64,000 nucleotides of DNA, taken from positions 434,001-498,000 of the forward strand of contig NW_026947627.1 in NCBI RefSeq assembly GCF_034190915.1. Direction: 5' to 3'. Numbering within the stretch: the first letter of the stretch is position 1; each line of letters opens with the position of its first letter. Made by a program: the position numbers and the translations under genes. The DNA comes from Cavia porcellus (Eukaryota; Chordata; Mammalia; Rodentia; Caviidae). Shown in pieces: positions 29,701 to 43,909 of this stretch. Under the pieces are notes generated by a model. It worked only from the letters and a program-made list of their open reading frames with translations, was not told where the DNA came from and ran no database searches.

Positions 29701-32700
29701 TAATGTAACACACACCCATGCAAGGCGCACCACCCCGTGATGATTTTCTCACTCCTACTAGTGAATCTAATGTAACACACACCCATACAATGCGCACCAC
29801 CCCGTGATGATTTTCTCACTCCTACTAGTGAATGTAATGTAACACACACCCATACAATGCGCACCACCCCGTGATGTTTTTCAAACTCCTACTAGTGAAT
29901 GTAATGTAACACACACCCATACAATGCGCACCACCCCGTGATGTTTTTCTCACTCCTACTAGTGAATCTAATGTAACACACACCCATACAATGCGCACCA
30001 CCCCGTGATGTTTTTCTCACTCCTACTACTGAGTCTAATGTAACACACACCCATACAATGCGCACCACCCCGTGATGTTTTTCTCACTCCTGCTAGTGAA
30101 TGTAATGTAACACACACCCATACAATGCGCACCACCCCGTGATGTTTTTCTCACTCCTGCTAGTGAATGTAATGTAACACACACCCGTACAAGGCGCACC
30201 ACCCCGTGATGTTTTTCTCACTCCTGCTAGTGAATGTAATGTAACACACACCCATACAAGGCGCACCACCCCGTGATGTTTTTCTCACCCCTGCTAGTGA
30301 ATGTAATGTAACACACACCCATACAAGGCGCACCACCCCGTGATGTTTTTCTCACCCCTACTAGTGAATGTAATGTAACACACACCCATACAATGCGCAC
30401 CACCCCGTGATGTTTTTCTCACTGCTACTAGTGAATGTAATGTAACACACACCCATACAATGCGCACCACCCCGTGATGTTTTTCTCACTGCTACTAGTG
30501 AATCTAATGTAACACACACCCATACAATGCGCACCACCCCGTGATGTTTTTCTCACTGCTACTAGTGAATGTAATGTAACACACACCCATACAATGCGCA
30601 CCACCCCGTGATGTTTTTCTCACTGCTACTAGTGAATGTAATGTAACACACACCCATACAATGCGCACCACCCCGTGATGTTTTTCTCACTGCTACTAGT
30701 GAATGTAATGTAACACACACCCATACAATGCGCACCACCCCGTGATGTTTTTCTCACTGCTACTAGTGAATGTAATGTAACACACACCCATACAATGCCC
30801 ACCACCCCGTGATGTTTATCTCACTCCTACTAGTGAATGTAATGTAACACACACCCATACAATGCGCACCACCCCGTGATGTTTTTCTCACTGCTACTAG
30901 TGAATGTAATGTAACACACACCCATACAATGCGAACCACCCCGTGATGTTTTTCTCACTGCTACTAGTGAATGTAATGTAACACACACCCATACAATGCG
31001 CACCACCCCGATGTTTTTCTCACTGCTACTAGTGAATGTAATGTAACACACACCCATACAATGCGCACCACCCCGTGATGTTTTTCTCACTCCTACTAGT
31101 GAATGTAATGTAACACACACCCATACAATGCCCACCACCCCGTGATGTTTATCTCACTCCTACTAGTGAATGTAATGTAACACACACCCATACAATGCGC
31201 ACCACCCCGTGATGTTTTTCTCACTCCTACTAGTGAATGTAATGTAACAAACACCCATACAATGCGCACCACCCCGTGATGTTTTTCTCACTCCTACTAG
31301 TGAATGTAATGTAACACACACCCATACAATGCGCACCACCCCGTGATGTTTTTCTCACTGCTACTAGTGAATCTAATGTAACACACACCCATACAATGCG
31401 CACCGCCCCGTGATGTTTTTCTCACTGCTACTAGTGAATCTAATGTAACACAAACCCATACAATGCGCACCGCCCCGTGATGTTTTTCTCACTGCTACTA
31501 GTGAATCTAATGTAACACACACCCATACAATGCGCACCGCCCCGTGATGTTTTTCTCACTGCTACTAGTGAATCTAATGTAACACACACCCATACAAGGC
31601 GCACCACCCCGTGATGTTTTTCTCACTGCTACTAGTGAATCTAATGTAACACACACCCATACAATGCGCACCACCCCGTGATGTTTTTCTCACCGCTACT
31701 AGTGAACCTAATGTAACACACACCCATACAATGCGCACCACCCCATGATGTTTTTCTCACCGCTACTAGTGAATCTAATATAACACACACCCATACAATG
31801 CGCACCACCCCGTGATGTTTTTCTCACTCCTACTAGTGAATCTAATGTAACACACACCCATACAATGCGCACCACCCCGTGATGTTTTTCTCACTGCTAC
31901 TAGTGAATCTAATGTAACACACACCCATACAATGCGCACCACCCCGTGATGTTTTTCTCACTGCTACTAGTGAATCTAATGTAACACACACCCATACAAT
32001 GCGCACCACCCCGTGATGTTTTTCTCACTGCTACTATTGAATGTAATGTAACACACACCCATACAATGCGCACCACCCCGTGATGTTTTTCTCACTGCTA
32101 CTAGTGAATCTAATGTAACACACACCCATACAATGCGCACCACCCCGTGATGTTTTTCTCACTGCTACTAGTGAATGTAATGTAACACACACCCATACAA
32201 TGCGCACCACCCCGTGATGTTTTTCTCACTGCTACTAGTGAATGTAATGTAACACACACCCATACAATGCGCACCACCCCGTGATGTTTTTCTCACTGCT
32301 ACTAGTGAATGTAATGTAACACACACCCATACAATGCGCACCACCCCGTGATGTTTTTCTCACTGCTACTAGTGAATGTAATGTAACACACACCCATACA
32401 ATGCACACCACCCCGTGATGTTTTTCTCACTGCTACTAGTGAATGTAATGTAACACACACCCATACAATGCCCACCACCCCGTGATGTTTATCTCACTCC
32501 TACTAGTGAATGTAATGTAACACACACCCATACAATGCGCACCACCCCGTGATGTTTTTCTCACTCCTACTAGTGAATGTAATGTAACACACACCCATAC
32601 AATGCGCACCACCCCGTGATGTTTTTCTCACTCCTACTAGTGAATGTAATGTAACACACACCCATACAATGCGCACCACCCCGTGATGTTTTTCTCACTG

Positions 32701-32932
32701 CTACTAGTGAATCTAATGTAACACACACCCATACAATGCGCACCGCACCGTGATGTTTTTCTCACTGCTACTAGTGAATCTAATGTAACACAAACCCATA
32801 CAATGCGCACCGCCCCGTGATGTTTTTCTCACTGCTACTAGTGAATCTAATGTAACACACACCCATACAATGCGCACCGCCCCGTGATGTTTTTCTCACT
32901 GCTACTAGTGAATCTAATGTAACACACACCCA
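26773..32932. repeat. Composite B-type HOR unit, 92 monomers (6160 bp)
   Basis: Between two T3 monomers there are two GAACCTAATG markers (28758 and 31704), 2946 bp apart; the next lies 3214 bp further on. 92 therefore equals 44 + 48 monomers. Markers are TACATGG 27508, AGCCGCACC about 27311, TACATTG 27843, TTTTTATCAC about 29008, CATGCAAGG about 29719, TTTTCAAACTCC about 29881, GCGAACCACC about 30931 and a 65-bp GT-loss monomer at 30992. An ACCGCC run at about 31404-31540 passes straight to GAACCTAATG without a T3 monomer, which points to a deletion junction near 31590. Confidence 0.88.
30992..31056. repeat. 65-bp monomer, GT lost from CCCCGTGATG
   Basis: The monomer reads CCCCGATG, a 2-bp loss within the GTG at sites 19-21. 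It is unique in the window: the equivalent spots 6160 bp downstream (near 37152) and a further 4420 bp (near 41572) have normal length. Confidence 0.95.
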
Positions 32933-35900
32933 TACAATGCGCACCGCCCCGTGATGTTTCTCACTGCTACTAGTGAATCTGATGTAACACACACCCATAC
33001 AATGCGCACCACCCCGTGATGTTTTTCTCACTCCTGCTAGTGAATCTGATGTAACACACACCCATACAATGCGCACCACCCCGTGATGTTTTTCTCACTG
33101 CTGCTAGTGAATGTGATGTAACACACACCCATACAATGCGCACCACCCCGTGATGTTTTTCTCACTCCTGCTAGTGAATCTAATGTAACACACACCCATA
33201 CAATGCGCACCACCCCGTGATGTTTTTCTCACTCCTGCTAGTGAATGTAATGTAACACACACCCATACAATGCGCACCACCCCGTGATGTTTTTCTCACT
33301 CCTGCTAGTGAATGTAATGTAACACACACCCATACAAGGCGCACCACCCCGTGATGTTTTTCTCACTCCTGCTAGTGAATGTAATGTAACACACACCCAT
33401 ACAAGGCGCACCACCCCGTGATGTTTTTCTCACCCCTGCTAGTGAATGTAATGTAACACACACCCATACAAGCCGAACCACCCCGTGATGTTTTTCTCAC
33501 CCCTACTAGTGAATGTAATGTAACACACACCCATACAATGCGCACCACCCCGTGATGTTTTTCTCACCCCTACTAGTGAATGTAATGTAACACACACTCA
33601 TACAAGGCGCACCACCCCGTGATGTTTTTCTCACCCCTACTAGTGAATGTAATGTAACACACACCCATACATGGCGCACCACCCCGTGATGTTTTTCTCA
33701 CTCCTACTAGTGAATGTAATGTAACACACACCCATACAAGGCGCACCACCCCGTGATGTTTTTCTCACTCCTACTAGTGAATCTAATGTAACACACACCC
33801 ATACAAGGCGCACCACCCCGTGATGTTTTTCTCACTCCTACTAGTGAATCTGATGTAACACACACCCATACAATGCGCACCACCCCGTGATGTTTTTCTC
33901 ACTCCTACTAGTGAATCTAATGTAACACACAACCATACAAGGCGCACCACCGCGTGATGTTTTTCTCACTGCTACTACTGAATCTAATGTAACACACACC
34001 CATACATTGCGCACCACCCCGGGATGTTTTTCTCACTCCTACTAATGAATCTAATGTAACACACACCCATACAATGCGCACCACCCCGTGATGTTTTTCT
34101 CACTCCTAATAGTGAATCTAATGTAACACACACCCATACAATGCGCACCACCCCGTGATGTTTTTCTCACTCCTACTAGTGAATGTAATGTAACACACAC
34201 CCATACAATGCGCACCACCCCGTGATGTATTTCTCACTCCTACTAGTGAATGTAATGTAACACACACCCATACAATGCGCACCACCCTGTGATGTTTTTC
34301 TCACTCCTACTAGTGAATGTAATGTAACACACACACATACAATGCGCACCACCCCGCAATGTTTTTCTCACTCCTACTAGTGAATGTAATGTAACACACT
34401 CCCATACAATGCGCACCACCCCGTGATGTTTTTCTCACTCCTACTAGTGAATGTAATGTAACACACACCCATACAATGCGCACCACCCCGTGATGTATTT
34501 CTCACTCCTACTAGTGAATGTAATGTAACACACACCCATACAATGCGCACCACCCCCTGATGTTTTTCTCACTCCTACTAGTGAATGTAATGTAACACAC
34601 TCCCATACAATGCGCACCACCCCGTGATGTTTTTCTCACTCCTACTAGTGAATGTAATGTAACACACACCCATACAATGCGCACCACCCCGTGATGTTTT
34701 TCTCACTCCTTCTAGTGAATGTAATGTAACACACACCCATACAATGCGCACCACCCCGTGATGATTTTCTCACTCCTACTAGTGAATGTAATGTAACACA
34801 CACCCTTACAATGCGCACCACCCCGTGATGTTTTTCTCACTGCTACTAGTGTATGTAATGTAACACACACCCATACAATGCGCACCACCCCGTGATGTTT
34901 TTCTCACCGCTACTAGTGAACCTAATGTAACACACACCCATACAATGCGCACCACCCCATGATGTTTTTCTCACCGCTACTAGTGAATCTAATGTAACAC
35001 ACACCCATACAATGCGCACCACCCCGTGATGTTTTTCTCACTCCTACTAGTGAATCTAATGTAACACACACCCATACAATGCGCACCACCCCGTGATGTT
35101 TTTCTCACTGCTACTAGTGAATCTAATGTAACACACACCCATACAATGCGCACCACACCGTGATGTTTTTATCACTGCTACTAGTGAATCTAATGTAACA
35201 CACACCCATACAATGCGCACCACCCCGTGATGTTTTTCTCACTGCTACTATTGAATGTAATGTAACACACACCCATACAATGCGCACCACCCCGTGATGT
35301 TTTTCTCACTGCTACTAGTGAATCTAATGTAACACACACCCATACAATGCGCACCACCCCGTGATGTTTTTCTCACTGCTACTAGTGAATGTAATGTAAC
35401 ACACACCCATACAATGCGCACCACCCCGTGATGTTTTTCTCACTGCTACTAGTGAATGTAATGTAACACACACCCATACAATGCGCACCACCCCGTGAAT
35501 TTTTTCTCACTGCTACTAGTGAATGTAATGTAACACACACCCATACAATGCGCACCACCCCGTGATGTTTTTCTCACTGCTACTAGTGAATGTAATGTAA
35601 CACACACCCATACAATGCCCACCACCCCGTGATGTTTATCTCACTCCTACTAGTGAATGTAATGTAACACACACCCATACAATGCGCACCACCCCGTGAT
35701 GTTTTTCTCACTGCTACTAGTGAATGTAATGTAACACACACCCATACAAGGCGCACCACCCCGTGATGTTTTTCTCACTGCTACTAGTGAATGTAATGTA
35801 ACACACACCCATACAAGGCGCACCACCCCGTGATGTTTTTCTCACTCCTACTAGTGAATCTAATGTAACACACACCCATGCAAGGCGCACCACCCCGTGA

Positions 35901-37754
35901 TGATTTTCTCACTCCTACTAGTGAATCTAATGTAACACACACCCATACAATGCGCACCACCCCGTGATGATTTTCTCACTCCTACTAGTGAATGTAATGT
36001 AACACACACCCATACAATGCGCACCACCCCGTGATGTTTTTCAAACTCCTACTAGTGAATGTAATGTAACACACACCGATACAATGCGCACCACCCCGTG
36101 ATGTTTTTCTCACTCCTACTAGTGAATCTAATGTAACACACACCCATACAATGCGCACCACCCCGTGATGTTTTTCTCACTCCTGCTAGTGAATGTAATG
36201 TAACACACACCCATACAATGCGCACCACCCCGTGATGTTTTTCTCACTCCTGCTAGTGAATGTAATGTAACACACACCCATACAATGCGCACCACCCCGT
36301 GATGTTTTTCTCACTCCTGCTAGTGAATGTAATGTAACACACACCCGTACAAGGCGCACCACCCCGTGATGTTTTTCTCACTCCTGCTAGTGAATGTAAT
36401 GTAACACACACCCATACAAGGCGCACCACCCCGTGATGTTTTTCTCACCCCTGCTAGTGAATGTAATGTAACACACACCCATACAAGGCGCACCACCCCG
36501 TGATGTTTTTCTCACCCCTACTAGTGAATGTAATGTAACACACACCCATACAATGCGCACCACCCCGTGATGTTTTTCTCACTGCTACTAGTGAATGTAA
36601 TGTAACACACATCCATACAATGCGCACCACCCCGTGATGTTTTTCTCACTGCTACTAGTGAATCTAATGTAACACACACCCATACAATGCGCACCACCCC
36701 GTGATGTTTTTCTCACTGCTACTAGTGAATGTAATGTAACACACACCCATACAATGCGCACCACCCCGTGATGTTTTTCTCACTGCTACTAGTGAATGTA
36801 ATGTAACACACACCCATACAATGCGCACCACCCCGTGATGTTTTTCTCACTGCTACTAGTGAATGTAATGTAACACACACCCATACAATGCGCACCACCC
36901 CGTGATGTTTTTCTCACTGCTACTAGTGAATGTAATGTAACACACACCCATACAATGCCCACCACCCCGTGATGTTTATCTCACTCCTACTAGTGAATGT
37001 AATGTAACACACACCCATACAATGCGCACCACCCCGTGATGTTTTTCTCACTGCTACTAGTGAATGTAATGTAACACACACCCATACAATGCGAACCACC
37101 CCGTGATGTTTTTCTCACTGCTACTAGTGAATCTAATGTAACACACACCCATACAATGCGCACCACCCCGTGATGTTTTTCTCACTGCTACTAGTGAATG
37201 TAATGTAACACACACCCATACAATGCGCACCACCCCGTGATGTTTTTCTCACTCCTACTAGTGAATGTAATGTAACACACACCCATACAATGCCCACCAC
37301 CCCGTGATGTTTATCTCACTCCTACTAGTGAATGTAATGTAACACACACCCATACAATGCGCACCACCCCGTGATGTTTTTCTCACTCCTACTAGTGAAT
37401 GTAATGTAACACACACCCATACAATGCGCACCACCCCGTGATGTTTTTCTCACTCCTACTAGTGAATGTAATGTAACACACACCCATACAATGCGCACCA
37501 CCCCGTGATGTTTTTCTCACTGCTACTAGTGAATCTAATGTAACACACACCCATACAATGCGCACCGCCCCGTGATGTTTTTCTCACTGCTACTAGTGAA
37601 TCTAATGTAACACAAACCCATACAATGCGCACCGCCCCGTGATGTTTTTCTCACTGCTACTAGTGAATCTAATGTAACACACACCCATACAATGCGCACC
37701 GCCCCGTGATGTTTTTCTCACTGCTACTAGTGAATCTAATGTAACACACACCCA
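32933..37754. repeat. B-type HOR unit, 72 monomers (4822 bp)
   Basis: It is a +6160 copy of the unit at 26773 for most of its length: TACATGG 33668, AGCCGAACC about 33471 (one further change from AGCCGCACC), TACATTG 34003, GAACCTAATG 34918, TTTTTATCAC about 35168, CATGCAAGG about 35879, TTTTCAAACTCC about 36041 and GCGAACCACC about 37091. It lacks the extra 20 monomers around 31590-32700 of the composite unit. A private GTGAATTTTTTC variant sits near 35497. Confidence 0.9.
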
Positions 37755-40700
37755 TACAATGCGCACCGCCCCGTGATGTTTCTCACTGCTACTAGTGAAT
37801 CTGATGTAACACACACCCATACAATGCGCACCACACCGTGATGTTTTTCTCACTCCTGCTAGTGAATCTGATGTAACACACACCCATACAATGCGCACCA
37901 CCCCGTGATGTTTTTCTCACTGCTGCTAGTGAATGTGATGTAACACACACCCATACAATGCGCACCACCCCGTGATGTTTTTCTCACTCCTGCTAGTGAA
38001 TCTAATGTAACACACACCCATACAATGCGCACCACCCCGTGAGGTTTTTCTCACTCCTGCTAGTGAATGTAATGTAACACACACCCATACAATGCGCACC
38101 ACCCCGTGATGTTTTTCTCACTCCTGCTAGTGAATGTAATGTAACACACACCCATACAAGGCGCACCACCCCGTGATGTTTTTCTCACTCCTGCTAGTGA
38201 ATGTAATGTAACACACACCCATACAAGGCGCACCACCCCGTGATGTTTTTCTCACCCCTGCTAGTGAATGTAATGTAACACACACCCATACAAGGCGCAC
38301 CACCCCGTGATGTTTTTCTCACCCCTACTAGTGAATGTAATGTAACACACACCCATACAATGCGCACCACCCCGTGATGTTTTTCTCACCCCTACTAGTG
38401 AATGTAATGTAACACACACCCATACAAGGCGCACCACCCCGTGATGTTTTTCTCACCCCTACTAGTGAATGTAATGTAACACACACCCATACATGGCGCA
38501 CCACCCCGTGATGTTTTTCTCACTCCTACTAGTGAATGTAATGTAACACACACCCATACAAGGCGCACCACCCCGTGATGTTTTTCTCACTCCTACTAGT
38601 GAATCTAATGTAACACACACCCATACAATGCGCACCACCCTGTGATGTTTTTCTCACTCCTACTAGTGAATGTAATGTAACACACACCCATACAATGCGC
38701 ACCACCCTGTGATGTTTTTCTCACTCCTACTAGTGAATGTAATGTAACACACACACATACAATGCGCACCACCCCGCAATGTTTTTCTCACTCCTACTAG
38801 TGAATGTAATGTAACACACTCCCATACAATGCGCACCACCCCGTGATGTTTTTCTCACTCCTACTAGTGAATGTAATGTAACACACACCCATACAATGCG
38901 CACCACCCCGTGATGTATTTCTCACTCCTACTAGTGAATGTAATGTAACACACACCCATACAATGCGCACCACCCCCTGATGTTTTTCTCACTCCTACTA
39001 GTGAATGTAATGTAACACACTCCCATACAATGCGCACCACCCCGTGATGTTTTTCTCACTCCTACTAGTGAATGTAATGTAACACACACCCATACAATGC
39101 GCACCACCCCGTGATGTTTTTCTCACTCCTTCTAGTGAATGTAATGTAACACACACCCATACAATGCGCACCACCCCGTGATGATTTTCTCACTCCTACT
39201 AGTGAATGTAATGTAACACACACCCTTACAATGCGCACCACCCCGTGATGTTTTTCTCACTGCTACTAGTGTATGTAATGTAACACACACCCATACAATG
39301 CGCACCACCCCGTGATGTTTTTCTCACCGCTACTAGTGAACCTAATGTAACACACACCCATACAATGCGCACCACCCCATGATGTTTTTCTCACCGCTAC
39401 TAGTGAATCTAATGTAACACACACCCATACAATGCGCACCACCCCGTGATGTTTTTCTCACTCCTACTAGTGAATCTAATGTAACACACACCCATACAAT
39501 GCGCACCACCCCGTGATGTTTTTCTCACTGCTACTAGTGAATCTAATGTAACACACACCCATACAATGCGCACCACCCCGTGATGTTTTTATCACTGCTA
39601 CTAGTGAATCTAATGTAACACACACCCATACAATGCGCACCACCCCGTGATGTTTTTCTCACTGCTACTATTGAATGTAATGTAACACACACCCATACAA
39701 TGCGCACCACCCCGTGATGTTTTTCTCACTGCTACTAGTGAATCTAATGTAACACACACCCATACAATGCGCACCACCCCGTGATGTTTTTCTCACTGCT
39801 ACTAGTGAATGTAATGTAACACACACCCATACAATGCGCACCACCCCGTGATGTTTTTCTCACTGCTACTAGTGAATGTAATGTAACACACACCCATACA
39901 ATGCGCACCACCCCGTGATGTTTTTCTCACTGCTACTAGTGAATGTAATGTAACACACACCCATACAATGCGCACCACCCCGTGATGTTTTTCTCACTGC
40001 TACTAGTGAATGTAATGTAACACACACCCATACAATGCCCACCACCCCGTGATGTTTATCTCACTCCTACTAGTGAATGTAATGTAACACACACCCATAC
40101 AATGCGCACCACCCCGTGATGTTTTTCTCACTGCTACTAGTGAATGTAATGTAACACACACCCATACAAGGCGCACCACCCCGTGATGTTTTTCTCACTG
40201 CTACTAGTGAATGTAATGTAACACACACCCATACAAGGCGCACCACCCCGTGATGTTTTTCTCACTCCTACTAGTGAATCTAATGTAACACACACCCATG
40301 CAAGGCGCACCACCCCGTGATGATTTTCTCACTCCTACTAGTGAATCTAATGTAACACACACCCATACAATGCGCACCACCCCGTGATGATTTTCTCACT
40401 CCTACTAGTGAATGTAATGTAACACACACCCATACAATGCGCACCACCCCGTGATGTTTTTCAAACTCCTACTAGTGAATGTAATGTAACACACACCCAT
40501 ACAATGCGCACCACCCCGTGATGTTTTTCTCACTCCTACTAGTGAATCTAATGTAACACACACCCATACAATGCGCACCACCCCGTGATGTTTTTCTCAC
40601 TCCTACTACTGAGTCTAATGTAACACACACCCATACAATGCGCACCACCCCGTGATGTTTTTCTCACTCCTGCTAGTGAATGTAATGTAACACACACCCA

Positions 40701-42174
40701 TACAATGCGCACCACCCCGTGATGTTTTTCTCACTCCTGCTAGTGAATGTAATGTAACACACACCCGTACAAGGCGCACCACCCCGTGATGTTTTTCTCA
40801 CTCCTGCTAGTGAATGTAATGTAACACACACCCATACAAGGCGCACCACCCCGTGATGTTTTTCTCACCCCTGCTAGTGAATGTAATGTAACACACACCC
40901 ATACAAGGCGCACCACCCCGTGATGTTTTTCTCACCCCTACTAGTGAATGTAATGTAACACACACCCATACAATGCGCACCACCCCGTGATGTTTTTCTC
41001 ACTGCTACTAGTGAATGTAATGTAACACACACCCATACAATGCGCACCACCCCGTGATGTTTTTCTCACTGCTACTAGTGAATCTAATGTAACACACACC
41101 CATACAATGCGCACCACCCCGTGATGTTTTTCTCACTGCTACTAGTGAATGTAATGTAACACACACCCATACAATGCGCACCACCCCGTGATGTTTTTCT
41201 CACTGCTACTAGTGAATGTAATGTAACACACACCCATACAATGCGCACCACCCCGTGATGTTTTTCTCACTGCTACTAGTGAATGTAATGTAACACACAC
41301 CCATACAATGCGCACCACCCCGTGATGTTTTTCTCACTGCTACTAGTGAATGTAATGTAACACACACCCATACAATGCCCACCACCCCGTGATGTTTATC
41401 TCACTCCTACTAGTGAATGTAATGTAACACACACCCATACAATGCGCACCACCCCGTGATGTTTTTCTCACTGCTACTAGTGAATGTAATGTAACACACA
41501 CCCATACAATGCGAACCACCCCGTGATGTTTTTCTCACTGCTACTAGTGAATCTAATGTAACACACACCCATACAATGCGCACCACCCCGTGATGTTTTT
41601 CTCACTGCTACTAGTGAATGTAATGTAACACACACCCATACAATGCGCACCACCCCGTGATGTTTTTCTCACTCCTACTAGTGAATGTAATGTAACACAC
41701 ACCCATACAATGCCCACCACCCCGTGATGTTTATCTCACTCCTACTAGTGAATGTAATGTAACACACACCCATACAATGCGCACCACCCCGTGATGTTTT
41801 TCTCACTCCTACTAGTGAATGTAATGTAACACACACCCATACAATGCGCACCACCCCGTGATGTTTTTCTCACTCCTACTAGTGAATGTAATGTAACACA
41901 CACCCATACAATGCGCACCACCCCGTGATGTTTTTCTCACTGCTACTAGTGAATCTAATGTAACACACACCCATACAATGCGCACCGCCCCGTGATGTTT
42001 TTCTCACTGCTACTAGTGAATCTAATGTAACACAAACCCATACAATGCGCACCGCCCCGTGATGTTTTTCTCACTGCTACTAGTGAATCTAATGTAACAC
42101 ACACCCATACAATGCGCACCGCCCCGTGATGTTTTTCTCACTGCTACTAGTGAATCTAATGTAACACACACCCA
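37755..42174. repeat. B-type HOR unit, 66 monomers (4420 bp)
   Basis: TACATGG (38490) is followed by GCAATG (about 38778) and GAACCTAATG (39338). The six monomers that include TACATTG are missing compared with the 72-mer, which accounts for the difference of 6. Downstream are TTTTTATCAC (about 39588), CATGCAAGG (about 40299), TTTTCAAACTCC (40462), CCCGTACAAGG (about 40767) and GCGAACCACC (about 41511), in the same order as in the two preceding units. Confidence 0.9.
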
Positions 42175-43847
42175 TACAATGCGCACCGCCCCGTGATGTT
42201 TCTCACTGCTACTAGTGAATCTGATGTAACACACACCCATACAATGCGCACCACACCGTGATGTTTTTCTCACTCCTGCTAGTGAATCTGATGTAACACA
42301 CACCCATACAATGCGCACCACCCCGTGATGTTTTTCTCACTGCTGCTAGTGAATGTGATGTAACACACACCCATACAATGCGCACCACCCCGTGATGTTT
42401 TTCTCACTCCTGCTAGTGAATCTAATGTAACACACACCCATACAATGCGCACCACCCCGTGAGGTTTTTCTCACTCCTGCTAGTGAATGTAATGTAACAC
42501 ACACCCATACAATGCGCACCACCCCGTGATGTTTTTCTCACTCCTGCTAGTGAATGTAATGTAACACACACCCATACAAGGCGCACCACCCCGTGATGTT
42601 TTTCTCACTCCTGCTAGTGAATGTAATGTAACACACACCCATACAAGGCGCACCACCCCGTGATGTTTTTCTCACCCCTGCTAGTGAATGTAATGTAACA
42701 CACACCCATACAAGGCGCACCACCCCGTGATGTTTTTCTCACCCCTACTAGTGAATGTAATGTAACACACACCCATACAATGCGCACCACCCCGTGATGT
42801 TTTTCTCACCCCTACTAGTGAATGTAATGTAACACACACCCATACAAGGCGCACCACCCCGTGATGTTTTTCTCACCCCTACTAGTGAATGTAATGTAAC
42901 ACACACCCATACATGGCGCACCACCCCGTGATGTTTTTCTCACTCCTACTAGTGAATGTAATGTAACACACACCCATACAAGGCGCACCACCCCGTGATG
43001 TTTTTCTCACTCCTACTAGTGAATCTAATGTAACACACACCCATACAAGGCGCACCACCCCGTGATGTTTTTCTCACTCCTACTAGTGAATGTAATGTAA
43101 CACACACCCATACAAGGCGCACCACCCCGTGATGTTTTTCTCACTCCTACTAGTGAATCTAATGTAACACACACCCATACAAGGCGCACCACCCCGTGAT
43201 GTTTTTCTCACTCCTACTAGTGAATCTAATGTAACACACACCCATACAATGCGCACCACCCCGTGATGATTTTCTCACTCCTACTAGTGAATGTAATGTA
43301 ACACACACCCATACAATGCGCACCACCCCGTGATGTTTTTCAAACTCCTACTAGTGAATGTAATGTAACACACACCCATACAATGCGCACCACCCCGTGA
43401 TGTTTTTCTCACTCCTACTAGTGAATCTAATGTAACACACACCCATACAATGCGCACCACCCCGTGATGTTTTTCTCACTCCTACTACTGAGTCTAATGT
43501 AACACACACCCATACAATGCGCACCACCCCGTGATGTTTTTCTCACTCCTACTAGTGAATCTAATGTAACACACACCCATACAAGGCGCACCACCCCGTG
43601 ATGTTTTTCTCACTCCTACTAGTGAATCTAATGTAACACAAACCCATACAAGGCGCAACACCCCGTGATGTTTTTCTCACTCCTACTAGTGAATCTAATG
43701 TAACACACACCCATACAATGCGCACCACCCCGTGATGTTTTTCTCACTCCTACTAGTGAATCTAATGAAACACACACCCATACAATGCGCACCACCCCGT
43801 GATGTTTTTCTCACTCCTACTAGTGAATATAATGTAACACACACCCA

Positions 43848-43909
43848 TACAATGCGCACCACCCCGTGATGTTTTTCTCACTCCTACTAGTGAATGTAAC
43901 ACACACCCA
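43848..43909. repeat. 62-bp monomer lacking one AATGT (fourth copy)
   Basis: It shows the standard loss of one AATGT. The preceding monomer has a private GAATATAATG in place of GAATGTAATG. Confidence 0.95.

Noticed and set aside
30830..31138. The longest open frame in the window, 102 codons
   Set aside because: It is open because of the unique GT-loss monomer at 30992. The paralogous segments at +6160 and +10580 do not keep it, so it is not a selected coding region.
36060..36090. CACCGATAC variant near 36076 as a link between the B block and the right A block
   Set aside because: The same C-to-G change marks right-hand A monomers (55684, 60306, 61378, 61713, 63588), but here it sits on a different background next to a TTTTCAAACTCC monomer and is absent from the paralogous units, so it is most likely an independent mutation.
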